Under the pieces are notes generated by a model, which ran no database searches, was not told where the DNA came from, and saw only the letters and a program-made list of their open reading frames with translations. Source: JAGVPT01 sp035500675 (GTDB taxonomy: Bacteria > Bacteroidota > Ignavibacteria > UBA10030 > UBA8401). Taken from it: DNA of 64,000 bases. The stretch is taken from positions 54,485-118,484 of the forward strand of contig DATJXA010000032.1 in assembly GCA_035500675.1 (NCBI GenBank), given 5' to 3'. Of the stretch, positions 18,706 through 26,718 are shown one piece after another (position 1 is the stretch's first letter; each line of letters opens with the position of its first letter). Position numbers and translations under genes: made by a program.

Positions 18706-20745
18706 TCACACGTCCAGGTTCCGCACATACTTCGAATTCTTCTCGATGAATTCCCGCCGCGGCTCGACCTCGTCTCCCATGAGGATGGAAAAAGTTCTGT
18801 CGGCATCCGCTGCGTTCTCGATGCTCACTTGAAGCACCGTCCTTGTTTCCGGGTTCATCGTCGTCGACCAGAGTTGTTCCGGGTTCATCTCGCCCAACCC
18901 TTTGAACCGCGAGATGACCGAACCGTTCTTTGCAACGGCCCCTTCTTCGGCAACCTCGACGACTTCTTCGTCCTCTTCTTTCTCGCCGTTTTTCTTCTCG
19001 CTTTTTTCGCTTTTGAGACGCTTCAATATTTCATCCCGCTCATCGTCGTCGTATGCGTAAAATTCCTGCTTGCCTTTTTTAATTTTATAGAGCGGCGGCT
19101 GGGCGATGTAAACGTGCCCGAGATCGATCAACTGTTTCATGTACCGGAAGAAGAGCGTGAGGAGCAGCGTGCGGATATGCGAACCGTCGACGTCCGCGTC
19201 GCACATGAGGATGATCTTGCTGTAGCGGATCTTCGCCGGATCGAAATCGTCTCCGACGCCGGCGCCGATAGCCGTAAAGATGTTCCGGATCTCTTCGTTC
19301 TCGAGAATCTTGTGGAGTCTCGCTTTTTCGACGTTGAGGATCTTTCCCTTGAGGGGAAGGATCGCCTGGAACCGCCTGTCGCGTCCCTGTTTCGCGCTGC
19401 CACCCGCGGAATCTCCTTCGACAAGATACAGTTCGCAATGCTCGGGGTCGTTGATCGAACAATCGGCTAATTTTCCCGGCAGCCCGCCGCCGTCGAGCGC
19501 GTTCTTCCTGCGGGTAAGGTCTCTCGCTTTGCGCGCCGCTTCGCGGGCCTCCGCAGCGCGCAGGCTTTTCTCGATAATCCGTTTCGCGTCGCCGGGGTTC
19601 TCGTCGAGCCAGTTCGCAAGTTCCTGCCCGACAACCGATTCGACAATACTTTTGACTTCGCTGTTGCCCAGTTTTGTTTTTGTCTGTCCCTCGAATTGCG
19701 GCTCGGGGACCTTCACGCTGACGACCGCAGTAAGGCCTTCGCGGAAATCGTCGCCGGTTAACGTGATCTTATCTTCTTTGACAAGATTGTTCTTATAGCC
19801 GTAGGTGTTGAGCGTGCGCGTCAGAGCCGTGCGGAACCCGACGAGATGCGTGCCGCCCTCGTGGGTGTTGATGTTGTTGACGTACGAGAAAACGTTCTCC
19901 GTGTACTGGTCGTTATACTGGAACGATACTTCGACTTCGACCGCCCGGCCGTTCTCATCTTTATCCGATCCCTTTGCGTAGACCGGTTTCTTCATCACCG
20001 ATGGACGCGTTGCGTCGATGTATTTTACGAATTCAACGATGCCTCCCTCGAAATGGAAGCGCTCGGTCTGTTCCTGTTTTGAGCGGAGGTCGGTGATCTC
20101 GAGCGACACTTCACGGTTGAGGAACGCCAACTCGCGCAAACGCTCTGCGAGCGTCTCAAACTTAAATACCCGGTTTTTGAAAATCGATCCGTCCGGCATG
20201 AACGTCGTCTTCGTGCCCGTTGCCCCTTTTTCCGCCTTGCCGATCACCTTCACCGGCTCAACGGGATCTCCCTTCTTGTATCTCTGAAAGAAAACCTTGC
20301 CATCGCGGCGCACTTCGACGTCGAGCCATTCGCTCAGAGCGTTGACGACCGAAACGCCGACGCCGTGCAGCCCTCCCGAAACCTTGTAGGTGTTCTTGTC
20401 GAATTTCCCTCCGGCGTGAAGGACGGTCATGACCACTTCGAGTGCCGAACGCCCTTCCTGCGCCTGGATATCGGTCGGAATTCCGCGGCCGTCGTCGATG
20501 ACCATGACGCTGCCGTCCTTGTTGATCTTCACCTCGATATTCTTGCAGTATCCTGCCAGCGCCTCATCGATCGAATTGTCCACAACTTCATAGACGAGGT
20601 GATGAAGCCCGCGGGCGCTCACGTCTCCGATATACATCGCCGGACGCCGTCGAACAGCTTCGAGACCCTTCAGGACTGTGATGTCTGCCGCGGTATAGTC
20701 GCCGTTGGATTTTTTTGCTTTGGATTTGGTCGTTACTTCTGCCAC
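18706..20745 (-). CDS. gyrB: DNA gyrase subunit B
   Basis: This 679-residue GHKL ATPase subunit uses a GTG start. Marks: RRRPAMYIGD, the ATP-lid GGLHGVGVSVVNALS, TOPRIM EGDSAGGSAKQGRDR and CDADVDGSHIR, and the C-terminal FKGLGEMNP. An acidic Lys/Glu insertion (SEKKNGEKEEDEEVV) lies in the TOPRIM-tail junction, a position where many FCB gyrases vary. It lies 20 bp after the dciA stop and belongs to the dnaN-recF-dciA-gyrB-gyrA run. Confidence 0.98.
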   Translation of the reverse strand: MAEVTTKSKAKKSNGDYTAADITVLKGLEAVRRRPAMYIGDVSARGLHHLVYEVVDNSIDEALAGYCKNIEVKINKDGSVMVIDDGRGIPTDIQAQEGRSALEVVMTVLHAGGKFDKNTYKVSGGLHGVGVSVVNALSEWLDVEVRRDGKVFFQRYKKGDPVEPVKVIGKAEKGATGTKTTFMPDGSIFKNRVFKFETLAERLRELAFLNREVSLEITDLRSKQEQTERFHFEGGIVEFVKYIDATRPSVMKKPVYAKGSDKDENGRAVEVEVSFQYNDQYTENVFSYVNNINTHEGGTHLVGFRTALTRTLNTYGYKNNLVKEDKITLTGDDFREGLTAVVSVKVPEPQFEGQTKTKLGNSEVKSIVESVVGQELANWLDENPGDAKRIIEKSLRAAEAREAARKARDLTRRKNALDGGGLPGKLADCSINDPEHCELYLVEGDSAGGSAKQGRDRRFQAILPLKGKILNVEKARLHKILENEEIRNIFTAIGAGVGDDFDPAKIRYSKIILMCDADVDGSHIRTLLLTLFFRYMKQLIDLGHVYIAQPPLYKIKKGKQEFYAYDDDERDEILKRLKSEKSEKKNGEKEEDEEVVEVAEEGAVAKNGSVISRFKGLGEMNPEQLWSTTMNPETRTVLQVSIENAADADRTFSILMGDEVEPRREFIEKNSKYVRNLDV

Positions 20746-20765
20746 GCTGGGTACCGTCCTATTGT

Positions 20766-21056
20766 TTATCGAAACCTGATGTCTTTGATCGAATCAGAAT
20801 GTGTCGCCGTATGGATCTTCTCGAGAATTTCTTTTCTCCGAAACGTCAGCTCGGTGCGCCATGGTGCGGCGGAGACTTTCACGACAAGGACGTTGTTCTC
20901 GATCTTGTCGATGCTCGTCACCTGTGCGATCTGGCTTCCCACGATGGATGGCCAGACGTCGACGACGTCGTATTGCTTGATCCTTTTCTCGATGCCAAGC
21001 TGATGCACGAGTGCATCGATGACGGCGCCGAGCGATTGAGGGGAACTCTCTGTCAT
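20766..21056 (-). CDS. dciA: DciA/DUF721 family protein (helicase-loading factor)
   Basis: This 96-residue protein is called from the ATG at 21056, which overlaps the recF stop as ATGA. An in-frame ATG at 21128 would add 24 residues inside recF and is less likely. The pattern GAVIDALVHQLGIEKRIKQY, then VWPSIVGSQIAQVT and NVLVVKVSAAPWRTEL is the DUF721/DciA fold. DciA loads or assists DnaB in bacteria lacking DnaC; dnaB is at 5500. The recF-gyrB position is typical. Confidence 0.85.
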   Translation of the reverse strand: MTESSPQSLGAVIDALVHQLGIEKRIKQYDVVDVWPSIVGSQIAQVTSIDKIENNVLVVKVSAAPWRTELTFRRKEILEKIHTATHSDSIKDIRFR

Positions 21057-22198
21057 GCCGCCGCCTCGTGGCGGCGAAAAACGGCCGCGCCATTCATAAT
21101 GGAAAATTTCCTCCGCGCGTCGTTCCAACGGATCGACTCGCGAAATACCTGCTCGTTCGTCGTCGTGATGAACGATTGGCCGAGTTCATCGATGAGAGAA
21201 AGAAGCCGACGGGCGCGCGTGTCGTCGAGCTCCGTGAAGACATCGTCGAGGAGAATGACCGGCGTCTCCGCGCACCGCTCTTTAAGATAAAAGTATTCGG
21301 CGATCTTCAAGGCGATCAAAAAGGTCTTGTGCTGTCCTTGCGATGCGTACGCCCGGAGCTGGAGATCGTTCAGCGAAAACACCACTTCGTCCCGATGCGG
21401 CCCGACGAGCGACGTTCCCATGCGCAATTCGTCGTCGCGCTTTTCCTCTACTTTTTGTTTGAAGCGATCTTTGATGTTGCCGACCGGCTCATCCACCCCG
21501 ACAGAAATCTGCGGCATGTAGTCGACCGACGGCGCTTCCTTTTCCTGCGATAGCGAGGCGTGCGCGCGGAACACAAACGGAGCAAATTCCTTAAAGAACC
21601 GCGCCCGTTTCTGCATCACTTTCGAACCGTGGATGCTCAATGTCTCATCCCAGGGATCGAGCGCTGTCTTGTTAACGGCGCCGCGTTTCGCTTCCGACAG
21701 AATTTTATTCCTTTGACGGAGAGCGCGCCTGTATTCGAGCGTATCCTGAAGATACGCGGCGCTCGACTGCGCGATGACCAGATCCGTGAACCGTCTCCGG
21801 TCGGACGGCATGCCGAACGTAATGTTGTTGTTCTCCGGCGAAAGAATAACGATGGGGAATTGTCCGATCACCGAGGAATACGTCGCCGGCTCTTTGCCGT
21901 CGATGAACACTTTCTTCCGATTCGTCCCGGCATCATAGACGACGCGGACGTCGTGTTCGATGGCGACATCAGAAACCATCGCCCCATGAACTTCAAAAAA
22001 CTCTTTTCCCTTCTGCAGAGCGGTGACGTCGGAGGTTGCGTAGAAACTTTTTGTGAGACACAGAAAGGAGAGGGCTTCCAACACGTTCGTCTTGCCGTGA
22101 CCGTTGTCCCCTAACAACGCGTTCGTTGTGGACCCGAATTCCAACTCCGTGCAGCTGTGGTTACGGAACTGACGGAGCTGTGCGCGCACGATTCTCAT
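21053..22198 (-). CDS. recF: DNA replication and repair protein RecF
   Basis: This 381-residue SMC-like ATPase loads RecA at gapped DNA. Walker A GDNGHGKT lies at 30-37, the signature-like YASQGQHKTFLIALKIAE late in the protein, and Walker B PVILLDDVFTELD. It lies 18 bp downstream of dnaN and overlaps dciA by 4 bp. Length is normal. Confidence 0.96.
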   Translation of the reverse strand: MRIVRAQLRQFRNHSCTELEFGSTTNALLGDNGHGKTNVLEALSFLCLTKSFYATSDVTALQKGKEFFEVHGAMVSDVAIEHDVRVVYDAGTNRKKVFIDGKEPATYSSVIGQFPIVILSPENNNITFGMPSDRRRFTDLVIAQSSAAYLQDTLEYRRALRQRNKILSEAKRGAVNKTALDPWDETLSIHGSKVMQKRARFFKEFAPFVFRAHASLSQEKEAPSVDYMPQISVGVDEPVGNIKDRFKQKVEEKRDDELRMGTSLVGPHRDEVVFSLNDLQLRAYASQGQHKTFLIALKIAEYFYLKERCAETPVILLDDVFTELDDTRARRLLSLIDELGQSFITTTNEQVFRESIRWNDARRKFSIMNGAAVFRRHEAAA

Positions 22199-22216
22199 AC
22201 GGTGTGAGCTGCCGTC

Positions 22217-23332
22217 TTAATTGTTCAACCTCACTGGCATGACGAGCATAAGGACATCTTCCTTTTCCCGCTGTGGCCGCGGTGAGACAATTCCCGCACG
22301 CGTCGGAGAGCTGAACTTGAACACCGCTTCGTCGGACTCGCAATGGGTGAGGACGTCGACGACATAGCCGGAATTAAACCCGATCTCCATTTCGTCCGAA
22401 GAGTACTCGCACGGGATCGTTTCCCGCGCTTCGCTGCCGAAGTCGACGTCTTCCGCGGCAACGGTGAGCTCGTTCTTTTTCACCGACAAACGTATCTGGT
22501 GCGTCGTCGAGCTTGAATAGAGCGATACCCTTCGGACCGACGAAAGCAGCTGGTCTTTGCTTACGACGAGCGTTTTATCGTTGTCCTGCGGGATGACCGA
22601 TTCATAGTTCGGATAATTCTCTTCGATAAGGCGCGAGATGAGCGTCGTCCCGTCGAATTGGAACATGATGTGGGAATCGTTCACGAAAATTTTACTTTTT
22701 CCATCCTCGGCAAGCTTCGAGACGAGCCCGAGAGCTTTCGAGGGTATGACGATATCTTTTTTGAACTTTGGCGATGAGAACGCCCGGTTGATCGTGCGGA
22801 CAAGCCGGTGTCCGTCCGTGGCAACCGCCCGGATTTCGGAATCTTTGAGCTGAAACAGAACGCCCATCATCGCGGGGCGAAGCTCGTCCACGCTGACGGC
22901 AAACGACGTCCGTGCGATCAGCTGCCGGAGCATCTCTGCATCGATGGCGATCTCCGTTTCTCCTTTGAACTGTGGAACGGTCGGGAATTCTTCGCTCGAC
23001 TCTCCCGTCAGCGAATATTCGCCGTTCTCAGTCACCATTTTGATCTTGTTGTTCTCCGTATCGATCGTGAAGACAACCGAGACGTCGGGAAGCGCGCGGA
23101 TCGTGTCGGCGATCCTCTTTGCGGGAATTGCGATGACGCCGTCTTCCATCCCCTTCACGCTGAGCGCGACGGTCATCGAAATTTCCAGGTCTGTAGCGGT
23201 GATCTTAAGGACATTTTTTGAGATTTCGAAGAGAAGGTTTTCCAGGATGGGGAGCGTTGACCGCGTAGGAACCACGCCGATAGTTTTCGAGAGAGCTTTC
23301 TGAAGTTCGCTGCTGGTAACGGAAAATTTCAT
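22217..23332 (-). CDS. dnaN: DNA polymerase III beta subunit (sliding clamp)
   Basis: This 371-residue protein starts MKFSVTSSELQKALSKTIGVVPTRSTLPILENLLFE-like (first residues typical of DnaN) and ends with the MLVMPVRL segment of the clamp C-terminus. Three clamp domains fit the length. It is first of dnaN-recF-dciA-gyrB-gyrA on the minus strand, about 28 kb from dnaA, so the usual dnaA-dnaN pairing is broken here. Confidence 0.97.
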   Translation of the reverse strand: MKFSVTSSELQKALSKTIGVVPTRSTLPILENLLFEISKNVLKITATDLEISMTVALSVKGMEDGVIAIPAKRIADTIRALPDVSVVFTIDTENNKIKMVTENGEYSLTGESSEEFPTVPQFKGETEIAIDAEMLRQLIARTSFAVSVDELRPAMMGVLFQLKDSEIRAVATDGHRLVRTINRAFSSPKFKKDIVIPSKALGLVSKLAEDGKSKIFVNDSHIMFQFDGTTLISRLIEENYPNYESVIPQDNDKTLVVSKDQLLSSVRRVSLYSSSTTHQIRLSVKKNELTVAAEDVDFGSEARETIPCEYSSDEMEIGFNSGYVVDVLTHCESDEAVFKFSSPTRAGIVSPRPQREKEDVLMLVMPVRLNN

Positions 23333-23479
23333 GGAGATCTCCTTGAAGGGCTGCTGCTGCGCCCGCGGCGGACATGCCTTTGGCGCATGGATTGTGAATT
23401 TCTATCTCAAAATATACCGAATTTCTTGACGAAATTCAAGGAAAGAACGCTGGCGGCAGTGACTCGGTTTCAAGGAGCA

Positions 23480-23840
23480 TGATTATTCTTCTTTCTCTGA
23501 AGCCAGAGAAAGAAGCAAAGAGAGCTTTTCGGAATCGGAACGCAGGCGATGCTTCCTACCCGCACAAGCCGGGAGAAAACGGCTCACCCTTGCCTTCTGC
23601 ACATGCCTGCCGTTTTCTCAACGCACGCATCGCCCTCCACCCCTCGAGGCCGCCGATTCCGATTGCTAGACAATGCCTGCGTCTTAAAACGTCGAAATCG
23701 TCAGGTGCGAGCGGAGGGAAGGATTGAATCCGTGTGTTACGATTTCGACAAGATTTCTCCCGCTTCAAAAACTAAATAGGCGGGATGCCGTAAAGCGGCA
23801 TTTGGTTACTTTCTTTCTCGGAAAGAAAGTGACACGGACG
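23480..23840. repeat. Hairpin-bounded intergenic block, ~360 bp, no gene
   Basis: The 516 bp between dnaN and the GMC gene holds no convincing gene. Near one end TTCTTTCTCTG pairs with CAGAGAAAGAA (about 23488-23513). At the other end ACTTTCTTTC pairs with GAAAGAAAGT (about 23808-23831), using the same words. ATGCCG/CGGCAT forms a third hairpin at 23785-23801. The two short open frames inside lack coding character. The symmetry suggests a discrete insertion or a degenerate mobile element. Confidence 0.5.
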
Positions 23841-23848
23841 CTGGCTTC

Positions 23849-25381
23849 TTATTTTTTCTTCAACCTGTTTTCAACAATCCACTCGGCGCTCTTTTCCGCT
23901 ATCGCAAGGATCGTCATTTGCGGATTGACTCCGAGAGATGTCGGGATGACGCTTCCATCGATCACAAAGAGCCCCGGCACGTCGTGCGTTTCGCAGTGTG
24001 AGTTGACCACGGAGCGAAGTGGGTGTTCAGCCATACGGCATGTGCCAAGAGGATGCGCGCTGTATAACGCAATTTCGTTTTTCCCCCAGCGAGCAGTTGC
24101 AAGCGCGTTGTCGATCTCCTGCATTGAAGTGAACTCCGCTTTTTGCGCATGAAGTGTCATCACGCTTTTCGCTCCGGCAGCAAAATGTATCTCGGCCGCG
24201 ACCTTGATCCCCTGTTTAAGATACTCAAGATCTTTTGCTCCCATGTCGTACGAAATTGCGGGGCGACCGTAATCGTTGAGTTCGACCATCCCCTCGGAAT
24301 CGATCTCTTTCACTAAAACGATCGATGCGCCGATATGCGGATACTGCCTCATCATGCTCTTGTGATCGTTGCCGAAACCGGGAAGAGCGAGGCTGGCGAG
24401 GGTCGGGTATGCCGGCACCGCCTCTATCCAAAAGCCGCCGCCGTCGTTATTTTTGTTCAAGAATTCGTCGCACAGCGCCGATTGCGGTATGCCTCCGGCA
24501 GGGTACACGACTTTATCGTACACTCCTAATACAGCGGATGTGACATGAAATGTGAGATGGTACCCGACTTCATTGCTCGCGTTGGCAAGGTCGGAGCGAA
24601 GAAGGATCATCGGCGAATGAATGGCGCTTGCCGCCAAAACGACGACGGGGGCTTCGATGATAAAATTGGTCTTCGGTTTCTTTGTCGCCGGATCGATCAC
24701 AGAGCCAAAGACTTGCTTAAGCTGGCCTGTAACGTCGATGGTGCTCGCCTGGAAGTTCGCAAAAACCGTCGCCCCCGCCTTTTCTGCATCGGGAATGTAC
24801 GTCATATCGACCGAAAGCTTCGCATCGAACGGGCATCCTAATCCGCACGCTCCGGACTTCTTGCAATCCTTTGTGTTCCGTCCGGAGGGCCGCGCTTTGT
24901 AGCCCAGCTTCTTTGCGCCGTCGAGAATGATCCGATTGTTTGGGTTGTGGTTTTCTTCAGGCTCGATGTGAACGTTAAGATATTTCTCTATCCTGTCGAA
25001 ATACGGCTCGAGGTCTTTCGACGAGAGTCCGCGCACATCGAAAATTTTTGCCCATTTGTCCAGGACAAAGTCCGGCGTACGGAGGGATGTGGTCCAGTTT
25101 ACCGTGGAGCTCCCGCCGATGCATCTTCCTTGAAGCACCGTCACGGAAAGGTCGTCGGTCGCCTGCCCTGCTCTTCTTCGATAAAGATTCTGATACGCGG
25201 TCTGCTCCGTCATATCGAAATCGGCGCTCGTGAAATATCCTCCCTCCTCAAGAAGGATGACTTTCTTCCCAGCTTCTGCGAGCACCTTTGCGCTTGCACC
25301 GCCTCCGCATCCCGACCCAATAATGCACACATCTGCGCTTTCTCTGACCGGCTTCCTGATATCTTTTGCCTGGATGATCAT
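23849..25381 (-). CDS. GMC family FAD-dependent oxidoreductase
   Basis: This 510-residue flavoprotein has the dinucleotide fold VCIIGSGCGGGASA (18-31) then VILLEEGGYF, the Cys-rich stretch CKKSGACGLGCPFDAK typical of the cholesterol-oxidase/gluconate-dehydrogenase branch, and the C-terminal AHPLGTCRM and DGSVIPTSLGVNPQMT motifs. It has no signal peptide of its own and probably rides out of the cell with the Tat-signal partner encoded just upstream (25498). The electron acceptor and substrate are unknown. Confidence 0.9.
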   Translation of the reverse strand: MIIQAKDIRKPVRESADVCIIGSGCGGGASAKVLAEAGKKVILLEEGGYFTSADFDMTEQTAYQNLYRRRAGQATDDLSVTVLQGRCIGGSSTVNWTTSLRTPDFVLDKWAKIFDVRGLSSKDLEPYFDRIEKYLNVHIEPEENHNPNNRIILDGAKKLGYKARPSGRNTKDCKKSGACGLGCPFDAKLSVDMTYIPDAEKAGATVFANFQASTIDVTGQLKQVFGSVIDPATKKPKTNFIIEAPVVVLAASAIHSPMILLRSDLANASNEVGYHLTFHVTSAVLGVYDKVVYPAGGIPQSALCDEFLNKNNDGGGFWIEAVPAYPTLASLALPGFGNDHKSMMRQYPHIGASIVLVKEIDSEGMVELNDYGRPAISYDMGAKDLEYLKQGIKVAAEIHFAAGAKSVMTLHAQKAEFTSMQEIDNALATARWGKNEIALYSAHPLGTCRMAEHPLRSVVNSHCETHDVPGLFVIDGSVIPTSLGVNPQMTILAIAEKSAEWIVENRLKKK

Positions 25382-25384
25382 TGT

Positions 25385-25505
25385 TTGGGTTTTAACGTTT
25401 TACGTTTTTACGTCTTACGTTTTACATTCTACGTTCTACGTGTGACGTTTTAAGTTCAAGGTTCTAAGCTCACTGTTTACTGCTTACTGCTTACTGTTCA
25501 CTGTT
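25385..25505 (-). repeat. Degenerate heptanucleotide repeat, copy 6 (TTTACGT and TTACTGC types)
   Basis: About 16 consecutive 7-bp units, e.g. TCTACGT, TTTAAGT, TTACTGC, TTACTGT on the plus strand. The words drift along the array from ACGT-type to ACTG-type. It covers the stop codon of the gene at 25498 and ends just before the GMC start. No long inverted arms. Confidence 0.8.
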
Positions 25506-26046
25506 TTGTTCTTTCCCACGGAAGAAACATTCCGTCGTATCCGATCTCTTTCCATGAGCGGCTGTCTGTATAAAAGAGACCGAGCGTAATGCGCTTCAGC
25601 GCCTGGAATGCAGAGCGGCGGAACGAAAAGATGCTCGTCATCCAGCTCTCGAGGTATGAATCCTGACTTTCGGCAGACATATTGACGAAGCTGGTGAACC
25701 GGAAATCGAAAATAAATGCGAACAGTGCGCCGTTGAAGATCGTCAGGAGCTCGTGAAATTGGTCCTGCGTCTCGACATCTGATGCGGCAAGCAAACGGTC
25801 GGCCTTGAGAGCGACGCCGACCTCGTCCGGGCCGGGGTTTCCTTCCAGCGAGTCGCCAACGATCCTTCTGGCGGCCATCTGAACGATAAGAAATTCCATA
25901 GGGGAAAAAAATAACAACTGCCCTTCGATCTCCGATGGAACGGCAGCGCTGGCGTAATCGAGTGGAATCAGCCGCGCCGCGGACAGGGCGACGACTCCAA
26001 AGACTGTCTCTTTAAGAAATTTCCTGCGGGATGGGAGGGTTTTCAT
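25498..26046 (-). CDS. Gluconate 2-dehydrogenase subunit 3 family protein, Tat signal
   Basis: This 182-residue protein has a twin-arginine signal (SRRKFLKETVFGVVALSAA) and the helical subunit-3 pattern (FFSPMEFLIVQMAARRIVGD...GPDEVGVALKADRLL). In the known dehydrogenase this subunit escorts the GMC flavoprotein through the Tat pathway. The gene is 16 bp downstream of the VKOR gene and 116 bp upstream of the GMC gene. Its stop codon lies within the heptamer repeat. Confidence 0.85.
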   Translation of the reverse strand: MKTLPSRRKFLKETVFGVVALSAARLIPLDYASAAVPSEIEGQLLFFSPMEFLIVQMAARRIVGDSLEGNPGPDEVGVALKADRLLAASDVETQDQFHELLTIFNGALFAFIFDFRFTSFVNMSAESQDSYLESWMTSIFSFRRSAFQALKRITLGLFYTDSRSWKEIGYDGMFLPWERTKQ

Positions 26047-26062
26047 GGTTGGATGTTTCGTC

Positions 26063-26482
26063 CTAAAAGATCAGACGAAGTTGGATCGCTCGGACGATAA
26101 ACAGGTTTGCGATAACAAGATTGATCCCATGCGCTGTGTAGCAGAGGGGGCAATGCGTCTTCAATCGAACGATGAGGGCGTGGACGAGATACATTCCCAA
26201 CCCGACCGAAAAGATCGATGCAATGAGAAACCATGTCTCGAATTTGTGAATCGGGACGAAAAGAATCGCCCCGTAATACAGCGTGCCGATTATGCTGTTC
26301 GGAACACGGAGCACTTTGGCTTCTGGGGTATCGAGAATTCTCATGCATGCCCCGCGTTCCATTCTACAGAACGATGGAATCCATCTGTTGTCCGCTTCGA
26401 TAATGTGGTAATACACCAGGGAAAAATAGGCTGCGATTGCAAGGCCGCAAATCGCGCAGGAGGTTAACAGCAACTCGACCAT
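26063..26482 (-). CDS. Vitamin K epoxide reductase (VKOR) family protein
   Basis: This 139-residue membrane protein has four hydrophobic helices and all four redox cysteines: Cys39 and Cys46 in the loop (FCRMERGAC) and the CPLC pair at Cys111/Cys114, plus PNSIIGTLYYG. Bacterial VKOR uses quinone to make disulfides in exported proteins. There is no fused thioredoxin domain, so a DsbA-like partner must lie elsewhere. It is first of the VKOR-subunit3-GMC unit and divergent from the S41 protease across 236 bp, in which I see nothing specific. Confidence 0.92.
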   Translation of the reverse strand: MVELLLTSCAICGLAIAAYFSLVYYHIIEADNRWIPSFCRMERGACMRILDTPEAKVLRVPNSIIGTLYYGAILFVPIHKFETWFLIASIFSVGLGMYLVHALIVRLKTHCPLCYTAHGINLVIANLFIVRAIQLRLIF

Positions 26483-26718
26483 GGCTCAAAGTATGAATCA
26501 TTCGAGAGAGAGTCAACATGGATAAATCGGCACCAACGCCGGAGCCCGACCTGCGGCGGCCAATTTTTATTGCGCAATAGGAAGAGATTCATCATTCCGT
26601 CAGTCGTCATTAAACTTTGAGGCGCGAGTTTGTGTTCAAAAAGATAGACTTCATCTAAAAATAGACTTACATTTCATTCAATCAACATCACTCCGCACAA
26701 AGGCGTAAGGAAGGCAGT

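Noticed and set aside
23479..23768. Two short overlapping frames in the dnaN-GMC spacer
   Set aside because: No ribosome site, no hydrophobic core or recognisable motif, and both run through hairpins; treated as an intergenic element.
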